Positions 1-10,026 of a stretch of DNA of 64,000 bases are shown one piece after another. The notes beneath the pieces are model-generated. The model saw only the letters and a program-made list of their open reading frames with translations. It did no database searches and was not told the DNA's origin. Every line of letters starts with the position of its first letter. Within the stretch, counting starts at the first letter, position 1. The stretch is from Vulcanisaeta thermophila (lineage in GTDB: Archaea; Thermoproteota; Thermoprotei; Thermoproteales; Thermocladiaceae), in NCBI RefSeq assembly GCF_001748385.1, contig NZ_BCLI01000004.1, forward strand, positions 372,001-436,000. Direction: 5' to 3'. A program made the translations under genes and the position numbers.

Positions 1-682
<682 letters not shown>

Positions 683-722
683 AAGTGCAAGGTTTTTATA
701 TCCTAAATTTAACTTAATATAC

Positions 723-1433
723 GTGTCTAGGTTTATTAAAGACTTTTGGGGGAAACTGCTCTCACCACTTTATGTTGGTGAGAGGGAATTTATAACTAAA
801 TTAAATAACCACTTGAGATTAAGTAATGAGGCTCTCTCCATACTTGAGGGAATGATACTCAGCACAGCTGATAATGAGAATGGTAAGGTTAGGATTTCTG
901 AGGGGATGAGGGAAATATCGGCATTGGAGCGTGAGGGTGATGAGATAGTGAGGAGTATTAATAATGAGATACTAAGGGGCGCCGTGCCCATAACCACAGC
1001 GTCGGTGATGGACGCCATAGTTAATAAAGCCGATGACATACTAGATGGCATTCACATACTCGCTAGGGAGATTAGGAGGGCGTACCTACTATGTAATACG
1101 GAGCCTGTTAGGAGGTTCCTAAATGAGGAGCTCCTTGAGATGATTAGGATAGGCATGAACGCGATGGGTAAGCTTGTGGATATAGTGGAGAATATAGGTA
1201 AAAGGGACTTAGAGGATATAAGGATAGCCGTACTGGGCATTCAAAAACTCGAGGAGGAGGTGGATGATATAAAGGATTCAGCACTGGATAAACTCTACGC
1301 CAGTGCCAAGGAGCTCACGTACGTAGAATTTATGAGCATAATGAGCATAATATTCGGAATTGATGATGTGCTGGATTCCATAAAGGACATAGCCTACATG
1401 CTACTAACAATGTTAACGACATACACTGCGTGA
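723..1433 (+). CDS. DUF47 / PhoU-like phosphate transport accessory protein
   Basis: A 236-residue all-helical protein of the DUF47 (PF01865) type, which normally accompanies PiT phosphate carriers and is thought to regulate them. Visible features are long amphipathic helices rich in E, D, I and L, with repeated EREGDEI-like and DDILD segments typical of PhoU-like bundles. The GTG start at 723 is about 25 bases after a TTTTTATAT box (693-701), consistent with a leaderless mRNA. The stop is 6 bases before the PiT gene, so the two are surely co-transcribed. A role in gating Pi uptake is inferred from the pairing. Confidence 0.85.
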   Translation: MSRFIKDFWGKLLSPLYVGEREFITKLNNHLRLSNEALSILEGMILSTADNENGKVRISEGMREISALEREGDEIVRSINNEILRGAVPITTASVMDAIVNKADDILDGIHILAREIRRAYLLCNTEPVRRFLNEELLEMIRIGMNAMGKLVDIVENIGKRDLEDIRIAVLGIQKLEEEVDDIKDSALDKLYASAKELTYVEFMSIMSIIFGIDDVLDSIKDIAYMLLTMLTTYTA

Positions 1434-1439
1434 GGGCCC

Positions 1440-2333
1440 ATGATAAACCTGGAATTGGTAAACTACGTACTAGCCTTCATACTCTCCTTCCTAGTCTCGG
1501 GAAACAACCTATCTGCAAATGCCGGGGCTGCCGTGGGCTCGAGAACCATTGATTATAAGTACGCGGTTATCCTCGCGGCTTTGGGCTACGTGCTTGGGCT
1601 TTGGCTTCAGGGTATTTACATGAGGGCCAATGAGGTGGTTGGTGAGGTTGCCATGATAGCCATGGCGGTCTCCATAGTAATATTCATAATAGGCGAGTCC
1701 ATGAGGGTCCCAATATCATTAACCGGCTCATTATACGCAGGGCTTGTGGGTGCCTCGTTAGCCCTGGGGCATGTGCTCGCCAACGCATGGTTTGTACTGG
1801 CCTACTGGCTCTCCTTACCGGTGATGGTCATGATACTTTCCTACCTACTTTATAGGCTACTTAACATACTGGGCAGGGGGTCCTTCAGGTACGTGGGTAT
1901 TTACAGACTCCTAACCATAGTAACAGTATTCCTCCTCTCCTTCTCCTTCGGGGCAAATAACCTGGGGCTCCTCTGGGCCTTACTGGGCTTTAGTACTGAT
2001 GGTTTATTCGTAATAATCCTGAGCTCCGTACTGGGAATCCTACTAATTGGTTGGAGAACACTTTACCGGCTAAGCACTGGGCTCTTTACCCTGGGCCCCC
2101 TGACCTCATTCACAATCCAGTTATTCTCATTCATGGCCATGGAGGTGGGCACTTTATTCAGCGTCCCAATGCCCATAACAGTGACCACATCATTTGGCAT
2201 TGTGGGTGTTGGCGCGGCGCATAGGTTTAGGGCCATAAACATGGATTACTTCAGGGAGTTGATAATAGGCTTTATAGCATCAATAATAGTGGGCTTGGTC
2301 TTTGGTTTCATTTTACTCAGGATATTATACTAA
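1440..2333 (+). CDS. Inorganic phosphate transporter, PiT family
   Basis: A 297-residue polytopic membrane protein of the PiT family (PF01384), which imports phosphate with Na+ or H+. The two inverted family repeats are seen as SGNNLSANAGAAVGSRT near the N-terminus and SFGANNLG in the middle. In the classical signature the first motif reads GANDxAN; here both copies have NN instead of ND. It is shorter than bacterial PitA (about 500 residues) and lacks the large central loop, as in other archaeal forms. It follows the DUF47 gene by 6 bases. Confidence 0.88.
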   Translation: MINLELVNYVLAFILSFLVSGNNLSANAGAAVGSRTIDYKYAVILAALGYVLGLWLQGIYMRANEVVGEVAMIAMAVSIVIFIIGESMRVPISLTGSLYAGLVGASLALGHVLANAWFVLAYWLSLPVMVMILSYLLYRLLNILGRGSFRYVGIYRLLTIVTVFLLSFSFGANNLGLLWALLGFSTDGLFVIILSSVLGILLIGWRTLYRLSTGLFTLGPLTSFTIQLFSFMAMEVGTLFSVPMPITVTTSFGIVGVGAAHRFRAINMDYFRELIIGFIASIIVGLVFGFILLRILY

Positions 2334-2342
2334 TTCAGTGAA

Positions 2343-2801
2343 TCATGATGTGCCTGCCCTGGTTATGACGAGGTAGAACTTACCTATCTGCTTACATACG
2401 GAGGGTACCTGCCCCATGCTCAATACGGCCATGCACACCTCCCCACCAATCCTCGTGGCTGCATCCATTAGCTCGGCATCGTTAACCTTAGTCTTAATGA
2501 TTGCGCCTGTATCCACGGGGTATAGTGCCACGTAGTCCTTACCCATGTACTTAAAACTAACCTCTAGGCCGTAGACTTCGTAGTAATTACGGTCGCCCAT
2601 TTGAACCTGCCTAACCCTTAATTTAACGGTTACTGGATTTCTCTGGGTATCCGTGGTCCTGTACACGTAGTACCCATCCTCCCTATCTAGGGATGACCAA
2701 TCCCTACCGGTTAGGTAGATTATTGCGTGTATGTTAATGGGTACGGTAACCAACCTAGTAATTGCGAATACCGCCTGGGTTACGTCATTCATGCTCATCA
2801 T
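2343..2801 (-). CDS. Hypothetical protein, 152 aa
   Basis: I do not recognise this protein. It has a hydrophobic first helix, then a beta-rich centre with alternating charged and aromatic residues, and two cysteines in the C-terminal third. It is transcribed toward the PiT gene, ending 9 bases from its stop. A TTAAAAA box on the minus strand near 2833-2839 would place transcription start about 10 bases before the ATG. Codon use matches neighbouring genes, so it is probably real. Confidence 0.6.
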   Translation of the reverse strand: MMSMNDVTQAVFAITRLVTVPINIHAIIYLTGRDWSSLDREDGYYVYRTTDTQRNPVTVKLRVRQVQMGDRNYYEVYGLEVSFKYMGKDYVALYPVDTGAIIKTKVNDAELMDAATRIGGEVCMAVLSMGQVPSVCKQIGKFYLVITRAGTS

Positions 2802-2879
2802 ACGGGGTCGGGCTTAGTGAATAACGGCTCTTTTTAACTATTATTTTATTTACCAACGTTAGTATTATGTCCATTTAAT

Positions 2880-4241
2880 CTAACGTAGGAATAGATTTTC
2901 GTACTCATGCACGTACTGAACACTCTCCTTAACACTCATGAAGAGCTTACGCACGTACTCCACATCCTCCTTTCTTATCTCCTTATGACCAACCTCCTGA
3001 GCCCTCAACTGGGCCGGTGCTAGTAATTGAATGGCATATCTCAAGCTCTCCTCAGTGCCTATCTTGGTCAATATTTCCAGGGCGTCATCGGATAGGTTAA
3101 CCTTCTCCTCCCTAGCCCTGATCTTGATTATCTCCCTAACCTCATCAGCCGTGTACGGCTTAGTCCTTATTATCACCAACCTATCAAGCATGTCAAGGGG
3201 CACACCGTGCGGTGACTCTATATCCGTGCCCCTGATCTTCGTGATTCCACGGTTAGTGGCCATTATGATTATTGGGCTTAACTCGCTTTCCATGGCCCTG
3301 CTCAGGAACGCCCATGTCTCAATATCGAGCATGTGCACATCATCAATGAATAGGACACCGGGCACCAACTCGCCCTTACCGTCATTTATGAGTTTCATCA
3401 CGAACTCATCAACGGCCTTCCTAACCTCATTGGGTATCTCCCTCTCCTCTGTCACGAAGCCGAAGATCATGGCGCTGATTAAGCCCTGCTGCCTAGCCTG
3501 GTACATGTCGAGGTCATTGAGCGTGAAGAACCTGGTTATCTCCTTCTCCTTGTATACAGGGCCCTTGGGAACCTCCACCTTCCTCTTAACCCCTATATCA
3601 TACGCCTCGCCACCTTCACCCTCACCCCTTCCCTGTACGAATACCCTACCCGTCTCCTCATCGATCATTATCACATCACCCTCCTCAACACCCAACTCTA
3701 TTAATTGCTCAGCAATCTCCGCGGAGACCCTGAGCCTCTTCTCCTCATCCTTAGTCTTCAGGACTATCGTGGCCCCTCTGGGTATTTGCGCGTAGGGATT
3801 CAGTGGGTGCCTCCCGAATTGGTAATCCACGCTCTTAACAACACCCTCATAAACCCTCCTCCACTCACGGATCCTAACACCAATGGCGCTCCTCAGGGCT
3901 CTCGTTAGGAATTCCGTCTTCTTAATCTCCATGCTGTATATCTCGGCACCGCTTAGCTGGACAAAAGGCGTGTCCTGCCCCAACTCCCTGGCTATGCCAA
4001 TAGCCAGCGCCGTCTTGCCAGTGCCAGGTGGGCCCACTATCAGTACGGCCTTTCCCCCAAACTTACCAGCCTTTATCATCTTAACAACGTAGTAAGCGGC
4101 CTCCCTAGCCTCCACCTGGCCTACGAAGCCATCGGCCACGAACTGCACCTTACCATCCCTGATCCCAAGGCCCTTTATATGGCTGTGGAGCCCAATCCTC
4201 TCGAAGGATGGCTTAACCTCCTCAATCTTTATCTGCGACAT
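2880..4241 (-). CDS. TIP49/RuvB-like AAA+ ATPase
   Basis: 453 residues matching the TIP49 (RUVBL1/2) family, AAA+ ATPases that form hexamers and act in chromatin remodelling and box C/D RNP assembly in eukaryotes; the archaeal role is little known. Walker A GPPGTGKT is at residues 70-77, followed by an inserted OB-like domain (about 120-240) containing a low-complexity GEGEGGE stretch, then Walker B and sensor 1 ATNRG. The Walker B core reads LFIDDVHML, with Asp where the catalytic Glu is usual (LFIDEVHML). The ATG at 4241 is about 25 bases after a TATATAAAG box, so it is leaderless. Confidence 0.9.
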   Translation of the reverse strand: MSQIKIEEVKPSFERIGLHSHIKGLGIRDGKVQFVADGFVGQVEAREAAYYVVKMIKAGKFGGKAVLIVGPPGTGKTALAIGIARELGQDTPFVQLSGAEIYSMEIKKTEFLTRALRSAIGVRIREWRRVYEGVVKSVDYQFGRHPLNPYAQIPRGATIVLKTKDEEKRLRVSAEIAEQLIELGVEEGDVIMIDEETGRVFVQGRGEGEGGEAYDIGVKRKVEVPKGPVYKEKEITRFFTLNDLDMYQARQQGLISAMIFGFVTEEREIPNEVRKAVDEFVMKLINDGKGELVPGVLFIDDVHMLDIETWAFLSRAMESELSPIIIMATNRGITKIRGTDIESPHGVPLDMLDRLVIIRTKPYTADEVREIIKIRAREEKVNLSDDALEILTKIGTEESLRYAIQLLAPAQLRAQEVGHKEIRKEDVEYVRKLFMSVKESVQYVHEYENLFLR

Positions 4242-4309
4242 TGCGGTAACGATACTGAGGGGCTTTATATACCTTAATTCGTTTGCTATACGTAATAATA
4301 AACCTAAAC

Positions 4310-5608
4310 CTAGCGCCTCAAATCCAGTAGCACTACCTCCTCATTAATGGGTACACGTACATTATCCACACCATACTTATCCCTCAACCTGTCCATGAAC
4401 TGCATAGCCTTTATGGGCTCTGTATGCACTATGAATATCCTCGTATCAGGGCTGAAGTACCTTATGAACTCCTCAAGCTCAGCCTTACCACTATGTGCAC
4501 TGAAGTCGAACCAGTAAAGCTTGGCCTCAAGAAACAACTCACCCTTATCAATAAACGCCCTACCCCTAGTGAGCAATTCAAAGCCAGGTGTGTCGGGTGC
4601 CTGGTAGCTGGGTAGTATGATTGCGTTTTTCCTATCCCTACCAAGCCTCTTTAGGTAATAAACGGCGGCGCCCCCCTTGAGCATGCCCGCCGGCGATAGT
4701 ATTATAGATGGTTCCCTAAGCAATGATCGCCTCTGCTGGTCGGTCATTACCTCGAGACTGCCCTCCAGCGCCTTCATGTACATGCTGGGGTCCGCCAGGT
4801 AATGCGGGTACTTAGCCACCACCTGGTTTGCAACCCTGGCAAGGCCATCCACAATCACCGGGTAGTCAATTCCGTACTTATAAAGCGTGACCAGTATCTC
4901 CTGGGCCCTGCCTATCGTGAACACGGGTATTAAAACGGACCCACCACCCTCCAGGGTCTCCTTGACAGCGCTTATGAACTCACCCTCAACCTCCTCCCTG
5001 GGTGGGTGTGTGAAGTTTACGTAAGTGCCCTCCATTATGACCACATCAACGTCCCTGGGCACGTGGTAGAGATCAGCGCCCCTGAGTAGGTTTGTGGGTG
5101 CCAGGTTGAAGTCCCCAGTGAATAAAACCCTGGCACCATTAACCTCGAGTAGCGTGAGCATACTACCGGGTACGTGACCCGCATTGAGCACCTCAGCTCT
5201 GACATCACCGTTAACCTCCACGTCCTCACCATACGTTACGGGCACGGCATGCTCTAGAACGGCCTTTATCTCCTCATCCTCATAGGGCAGGTAGTAACCA
5301 CTGAGTTTAATGGCGTCCCTAAACATTATGTCAGCAAGCTCAAGCGTCAGTGGGGTCGCGTATAATGGTGGTGGAGCACTAACGTAGAGGCTGGGTAATG
5401 CCCCACAGTGATCCAGGTGCGCGTGGCTTAGGAATACAGCAATCAAATCCCTGGGCCTAACATGGCCAGGGAGCACGGGCCTATCGTTCTCATCAAAGTT
5501 CACACCATAGTCCAACAGAACCCCCTTATCCATGGAGGCATCCTTAATGAAAATAGCCATCCTACCAACCTCCCCACCCCCACCGAGGAACTTAATCATC
5601 AACCTCAT
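4310..5608 (-). CDS. Beta-CASP metallo-beta-lactamase RNase (aCPSF2-like)
   Basis: 432 residues. An MBL domain carries HAHLDH (residues 62-67), and a beta-CASP domain shows the later signature residues in EGTYVNF, SAHSGK and FIVHTE. The absence of N-terminal KH domains and the length near 420-430 fit the aCPSF2 subgroup rather than aCPSF1. The family cleaves RNA endo- or exonucleolytically using two zinc ions and takes part in RNA 3' processing or decay. It stands alone, 68 bases downstream of the TIP49-like gene on the same strand. Confidence 0.85.
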   Translation of the reverse strand: MRLMIKFLGGGGEVGRMAIFIKDASMDKGVLLDYGVNFDENDRPVLPGHVRPRDLIAVFLSHAHLDHCGALPSLYVSAPPPLYATPLTLELADIMFRDAIKLSGYYLPYEDEEIKAVLEHAVPVTYGEDVEVNGDVRAEVLNAGHVPGSMLTLLEVNGARVLFTGDFNLAPTNLLRGADLYHVPRDVDVVIMEGTYVNFTHPPREEVEGEFISAVKETLEGGGSVLIPVFTIGRAQEILVTLYKYGIDYPVIVDGLARVANQVVAKYPHYLADPSMYMKALEGSLEVMTDQQRRSLLREPSIILSPAGMLKGGAAVYYLKRLGRDRKNAIILPSYQAPDTPGFELLTRGRAFIDKGELFLEAKLYWFDFSAHSGKAELEEFIRYFSPDTRIFIVHTEPIKAMQFMDRLRDKYGVDNVRVPINEEVVLLDLRR

Positions 5609-5857
5609 TACTTAACATGACACAGCATTGGCAACACTTAATAAGCCTTAATATAAAATTAAATTAAACCAGACCATGTATATTGAGCCATGGTTTAGTA
5701 CCTTTCTACCTCTTTACACACAACACATGCATCACGTATAAATCAACCACTTATCATAAGGCCCATAAATCACACCCTCACTTATTCATAGAAAGAGTGA
5801 AAAGGAATTGTATGGTATAGGATAAAAATTTATTAAAATAACGCAGGATTAGTTATT

Positions 5858-6391
5858 ATGGGTTCTGAGGAGCAGCGTGTCATAGTGGGAATAGAGGGTA
5901 ATGTGGACGTAAGGGAGGTGGCTAGGTATATTTTACATATTATAACGACGGCACTAAGCGTAAAACCTAGTGATTGTGTGCTTAGGAATTACACGACAAT
6001 AACCATGGGCGCGTTAAACTCCATGCTGAGACTATTCCCCGAGCTCTCTAATGAATTACGTGCACTCGCTGGGAAATTTACGGAGATTCAGGAGGCCAGT
6101 AAGAAGCTTGTGGGTATTACGGACCCTGGGGAGTACGCGGATACCGTGATAAACATCTTCTCCGTCTACAACGTGGATGCGGGCATATACGCAGTTTTCG
6201 CAGCATTACAGGCGATGGAAACAGCCAAAGTCTGCGGTGAGTCCGATGCCAGGTTCTTCCTTGTAAGGACCTTGCTCGCAGGTTCATTGCCCATTAACAT
6301 GTATAGGTTATTACTTGATTATCTGAGCCTTGATCATAGATTCCCGACGAACTTATTAAAGGCGCTCCTTGAAACCATAAACAAGCAGTGA
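5858..6391 (+). CDS. Hypothetical helical protein, 177 aa
   Basis: Not recognised. The protein is predicted helical throughout, with two Cys and no membrane segment or signal peptide. The ATG at 5858 lies about 25-30 bases after an AAAAATTTATT box (5824-5834), so it has its own promoter. The stop abuts the end of the convergent radical SAM gene at 6392. The upstream 249 bases (5609-5857) are AT-rich and contain an imperfect inverted repeat (ACCATG...CATGGT near 5673-5694), but no other gene. Confidence 0.6.
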   Translation: MGSEEQRVIVGIEGNVDVREVARYILHIITTALSVKPSDCVLRNYTTITMGALNSMLRLFPELSNELRALAGKFTEIQEASKKLVGITDPGEYADTVINIFSVYNVDAGIYAVFAALQAMETAKVCGESDARFFLVRTLLAGSLPINMYRLLLDYLSLDHRFPTNLLKALLETINKQ

Positions 6392-7627
6392 TTATCCTTT
6401 TAAAACAGCTTCCTCGAATTCCCTCATTATCCTTACCTGCCAGGGCTTAAGCTCCACCTCCCCAGTTCTCCATAACCTGCGTAGTGCATCCAAGGTGCAG
6501 ATGGGGTCCATGGACCATGGGTCGTTATTGAAGGCGCCAGCCCTAACCCTACAACCACCGCAGTAGGGTAGGTATGGACACCTACCACAGGGTGATGACT
6601 CGCCGTACCTCCTCTCCCTAAGCCTTATCACAAGCTCGGTGTTCATCCTTGGCTTGAGCCATATTTCGGTTAGCCTATCCCTCCTCACATTACCCATGGG
6701 CTTATCATTGAAGAATTGGCACGGGTAAACATCACCATTCGGGTATATACTCATAACCTTCCTACCCGCACTGCAGGCGCCCATCCTAGCCACAAGCCTC
6801 AGTTTTTGCAGGAACTCACCCTCATCCTCACTAGTTAGTAGTGCAGCCACGACACCGTCGGATGGGTTGTCAACAGTGAGTATCTCAACATCCCTGTACT
6901 TAGCGGCTATGTTGATCAGCCTCATTAGGAAACGAAGAAGCTGGTCACCACTGGGTAGTAGGTTCATTATGGACTTGCCGCGTCCCGAGGGGACCAGGTG
7001 GTAGAATGCAACCCTGGAAACACCGATCTTGTGGGCCAGCTCCACTACCTCATGGGCATGGTCTATGTTTAGTTTGGTAACGGTGGTCCTGATACCCACG
7101 GGAATGCCCACCTTCATTACGTTCTTAATACCACGTAGAGCCAGGTCGAAGGCGCCCACAACACCCCTTATCTTATCATGAACCTCTGGTATTGGGGAGT
7201 CAATGCTAATGCCCACGTACCTCACACCCAGCTCCCCCAGCTTCTCAGACCACTTCTCGCTTATGAGCGTGCCGTTGGTGCTTAGGGAGATGGGTATACC
7301 GTGGTCATGGGCCCTCCTGGCCAGGACCTCGAAATCCTCCCTAATCAGCGGCTCACCACCACTGATTATCAATAATGGCACCCCCAACTCATGGGCATCA
7401 TCAATGACCCTAAGGGCCTCCTCCGTAGTCAACTCATCCCTGCTCAACCCCTGAATGGCGTTTATGTAGCAGTGCAGGCACTTTAGGTTGCACCTATAGG
7501 TTATGTTCCAGAATATCAAGGGCCTGCTTATGTCCGTGAATTCCCTATGGGCCTTCACGTAATCATGCCCCTTGATTGACAAGCTCACGGTGCCCATGCC
7601 CAGGGCTATATTGGATATATTAATCAT
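6392..7627 (-). CDS. Radical SAM/SPASM protein, AhbC/NirJ-like
   Basis: 411 residues. The radical SAM cluster motif CNLKCLHC is near residue 46, followed by SGGEP. The C-terminal SPASM region has CSAGRKVMSIYPNGDVYPC and then CGRCPYLPYCGGC, which would hold auxiliary Fe-S clusters. The RPLIFWNITYRCN opening and HLVPSGRG segment resemble AhbC/NirJ enzymes, which remove side chains from didecarboxysiroheme in the siroheme-dependent heme route. It is divergent from another SPASM gene starting 108 bases away, which suggests a shared pathway. Exact substrate assignment is inference; it could modify a peptide instead. Confidence 0.72.
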   Translation of the reverse strand: MINISNIALGMGTVSLSIKGHDYVKAHREFTDISRPLIFWNITYRCNLKCLHCYINAIQGLSRDELTTEEALRVIDDAHELGVPLLIISGGEPLIREDFEVLARRAHDHGIPISLSTNGTLISEKWSEKLGELGVRYVGISIDSPIPEVHDKIRGVVGAFDLALRGIKNVMKVGIPVGIRTTVTKLNIDHAHEVVELAHKIGVSRVAFYHLVPSGRGKSIMNLLPSGDQLLRFLMRLINIAAKYRDVEILTVDNPSDGVVAALLTSEDEGEFLQKLRLVARMGACSAGRKVMSIYPNGDVYPCQFFNDKPMGNVRRDRLTEIWLKPRMNTELVIRLRERRYGESSPCGRCPYLPYCGGCRVRAGAFNNDPWSMDPICTLDALRRLWRTGEVELKPWQVRIMREFEEAVLKG

Positions 7628-7735
7628 TCAATGGGCAGCACCAGGCCTGTAAATTTATACTTAATTACCTGGATACCGCTAAAATAACAAGTGAGGCTGG
7701 TTTAAAGGGGAGGGAAGTAACGGGGTGGGTGAGGT

Positions 7736-8869
7736 ATGAGTACATGGCCCCTTAATGAGAAGCCCGTGCTGATCTTCTACGAAACCACCAGGGCATGCCC
7801 CCTAGCCTGCAGGCACTGCAGGGCCAATGCAATACTGAAGCCACTACCCAATGAGTTAATGACCCAGGAGGCCATGAAACTCATCGATGACATAACCGGG
7901 TTTGGGAAGCCATACCCAGTACTCATACTCACGGGCGGGGACCCACTCATGAGGGAGGACATCTTCGAGATAATGGACTACGCCAAATCCCAGGGAATAC
8001 CCATAGCCCTATCGCCTGCCGTCTCCACGAAGCTGCTCAATGAGGATGTGCTCAGGGAGATAAAGGGTAGGGTTTCCTCAGTCTCCATAAGCCTCGATGG
8101 GGCCGAGGCCAGGACGCACAATGCCATTAGGAAGACAGCACTGGAGCCCATTGATGTTTTCAAGACCACATTAAGGGTGTTTGATGTATTTAGGGCCGTG
8201 GGTATACCGTTTCAGGTGAATACCGCTGTCATGAAGATGAACGTTAGAGAGTTACCAAGGATCTTCAAGATAGTTCATGACCACGGAGCCACGGCTTGGG
8301 AGGTGTTCTTCCTAATCAGAGTAGGAAGGGCTATGGAGCTGGAGCCCCTGGACCCGTGGGAGAGTGAGGATGTGGTGCAATTCCTGTACGAAGCCTCGAT
8401 GTACGGGGTCCAGGTGAGGACTGTGGAGGCGCCATTCTTCAGGAGGGTTATTATTCAGAGGAATAATGGCCTTAGTTACAGGGGTATGGGGCTCTATGAG
8501 GAATTAACCAGTGAGCTCAGGAAAATAATGGGTGAACCACCCAAAAATGCCAAGAGACCCACCTTCACACCCACCAGGGATGGTTACGGGATAATATTCA
8601 TATCCAGCGAGGGAAACATATACCCAAGTGGATTTCTACCACTATACCTGGGCAATGTGAGGAAGGACAACATAGTTAGGGTGTACAGGGAACACCCAGT
8701 ACTGATGAGAATACGCGAGGCCAACTTCAACGGCAGGTGCGGCATCTGCGAATTCAGAAGCATATGTGGTGGATCGAGGGCTAGGGCATACACAGAGCTC
8801 AATGACCCATTCGGTGAAGACCCAGCCTGCGTATACAAACCTACACCAAATCCCCAACCAACCCCATGA
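7736..8869 (+). CDS. Radical SAM/SPASM protein, TIGR04053/AhbD-like
   Basis: 377 residues with the cluster motif CPLACRHC near residue 20, LTGGDP, and a C-terminal SPASM segment CGICEFRSICGGSRARAY. The TRACPLACRHCRA opening and the middle FFLIRVGR and EAPFFRRVIIQRN stretches fit the TIGR04053 group, which is related to AhbD heme synthase (decarboxylation of iron-coproporphyrin III). A TTTAAA box at 7701-7706 and a purine-rich GGTGAGGT sequence precede the ATG. Together with the divergent AhbC-like gene it may form the end of the siroheme-dependent heme pathway. The 3' end overlaps the convergent gene at 8841 by 29 bases. Confidence 0.72.
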   Translation: MSTWPLNEKPVLIFYETTRACPLACRHCRANAILKPLPNELMTQEAMKLIDDITGFGKPYPVLILTGGDPLMREDIFEIMDYAKSQGIPIALSPAVSTKLLNEDVLREIKGRVSSVSISLDGAEARTHNAIRKTALEPIDVFKTTLRVFDVFRAVGIPFQVNTAVMKMNVRELPRIFKIVHDHGATAWEVFFLIRVGRAMELEPLDPWESEDVVQFLYEASMYGVQVRTVEAPFFRRVIIQRNNGLSYRGMGLYEELTSELRKIMGEPPKNAKRPTFTPTRDGYGIIFISSEGNIYPSGFLPLYLGNVRKDNIVRVYREHPVLMRIREANFNGRCGICEFRSICGGSRARAYTELNDPFGEDPACVYKPTPNPQPTP

Positions 8870-9287
8870 ACTCAGCCTTAGCGTTAAACCTATCAAGAAT
8901 CTCGTAAACCCACTCCCAATTAAGACTCTCCCTAACACCACCATTGCTGAGCAATTTCCTCACCAACCCCAGGTACCATGGGATACCGCGGTTAACGACA
9001 ACGGAGACCACCAAATCCTCAAGGGATGCGAAGGGTGCGCCACCCACGTAAACAGCCCTACCCTGAACATTGGGTACTAGGCTGAACTCAATGGTTACCC
9101 CAGGTATGCTGACCCTAGGGGCATCGCTCGGGTTTATCATGACATCAACAACATCGGGCAACTCCCCAACACCTAACCTACCACCAATAACCCTAAGAAG
9201 GCTGACCAACCCGCAGGCATGGTCAACCCCCAATTCCGTGAGTTCCCAATGGAGGTCCTCACAATCCCTCAGGTGGTCGCTGGGCAC
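8841..9287 (-). CDS. Hypothetical protein, 148 aa
   Basis: Not recognised. A mixed alpha/beta protein without membrane segments or clear motifs. Its beginning overlaps the end of the upstream histidine phosphatase gene by 29 bases and its end overlaps the convergent radical SAM gene by 29 bases, so it is probably translated from a bicistronic message with the phosphatase. Base composition matches the neighbours. Confidence 0.55.
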   Translation of the reverse strand: MPSDHLRDCEDLHWELTELGVDHACGLVSLLRVIGGRLGVGELPDVVDVMINPSDAPRVSIPGVTIEFSLVPNVQGRAVYVGGAPFASLEDLVVSVVVNRGIPWYLGLVRKLLSNGGVRESLNWEWVYEILDRFNAKAEFMGLVGDLV

Positions 9288-9915
9288 ATGCCCTCATTAT
9301 CTCGGCATCATTAAAACCCAAACCCCTCAAAACCCTGAGGGGGCTTAAATTAATGAATAGGACCTCATCCTCGCCCAGGTCCACGGCGGAGATGGAGCCA
9401 GTGCTTATGCGTATCCTGTAAATCCTGCTCAGGGGAAGCCCCATGACCAATGCCAGGGCAGTGGCTATTGGGTGCCAGTGAGACACTGCAATGACTGCCT
9501 TTGTGTTTAGGGACTTGGCGAAATCCATGAAATCCCTAACCCTCCGCACAACGGAGTCCATGGACTCACCACCCGGTGGGCCGTGACTAACCGGGTCAAG
9601 CCTATATTTATCAAAGGGGACCTCGTGTATACTCCTCAACTCCCACTCACCCATATCAACCTCCCTAAGCCTCTCATCAACCCTAGCCTCAGCACTAATG
9701 CACATGGCGGTCTCCCTAGCCCTCCTCAGGGGTGATGTAAACACGTAACCATCAACGCCAAGTCTCCTAAGTAAGAGGGTCGCCGCAGCAGCCTCAAGCC
9801 TGCCCCTGGGGGTTAGTGGATTTGTGTCATAATCCCTGGACTGAAGAATGCCCTTAACATTCAACTCCGCCTCCCCATGCCTAACAAAGTACAAAATCAC
9901 AGGGTGCCAGTGCAA
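9259..9915 (-). CDS. Histidine phosphatase (phosphoglycerate mutase-like)
   Basis: About 213-218 residues of the histidine phosphatase superfamily. The catalytic RHGE motif appears near the N-terminus (YFVRHGEAELN), with the second Arg in SPLRRARET and the second His in AVSHWHP. These enzymes transfer or hydrolyse phosphate through a phosphohistidine; candidate substrates include phosphoglycerate, alpha-ribazole phosphate or small phosphoesters, and the sequence does not decide. The furthest upstream start is a TTG at 9915; a GTG five codons further in (9900) is equally plausible. Confidence 0.82.
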   Translation of the reverse strand: MHWHPVILYFVRHGEAELNVKGILQSRDYDTNPLTPRGRLEAAAATLLLRRLGVDGYVFTSPLRRARETAMCISAEARVDERLREVDMGEWELRSIHEVPFDKYRLDPVSHGPPGGESMDSVVRRVRDFMDFAKSLNTKAVIAVSHWHPIATALALVMGLPLSRIYRIRISTGSISAVDLGEDEVLFINLSPLRVLRGLGFNDAEIMRACAQRPPEGL

Positions 9916-10026
9916 ATCACAATATTAACATTACCCCAACCCCGCAATGCCTCATGAGATTCGCTGGTATGAAACCACGATTTAAGCCCTCAATATCAAT
10001 GCAGTATACTGTGTCCCACCGTGGCT

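Noticed and set aside
3031-3795. Long plus-strand frame opposite the TIP49-like gene
   Set aside because: It is a mirror of a strongly coding gene with confirmed motifs; its protein is Ser/Ile/Leu-rich noise.
5673-5694. Imperfect inverted repeat ACCATG...CATGGT as a terminator or operator
   Set aside because: The arms are short with a mismatch outside, and the position relative to both genes gives no clear role.
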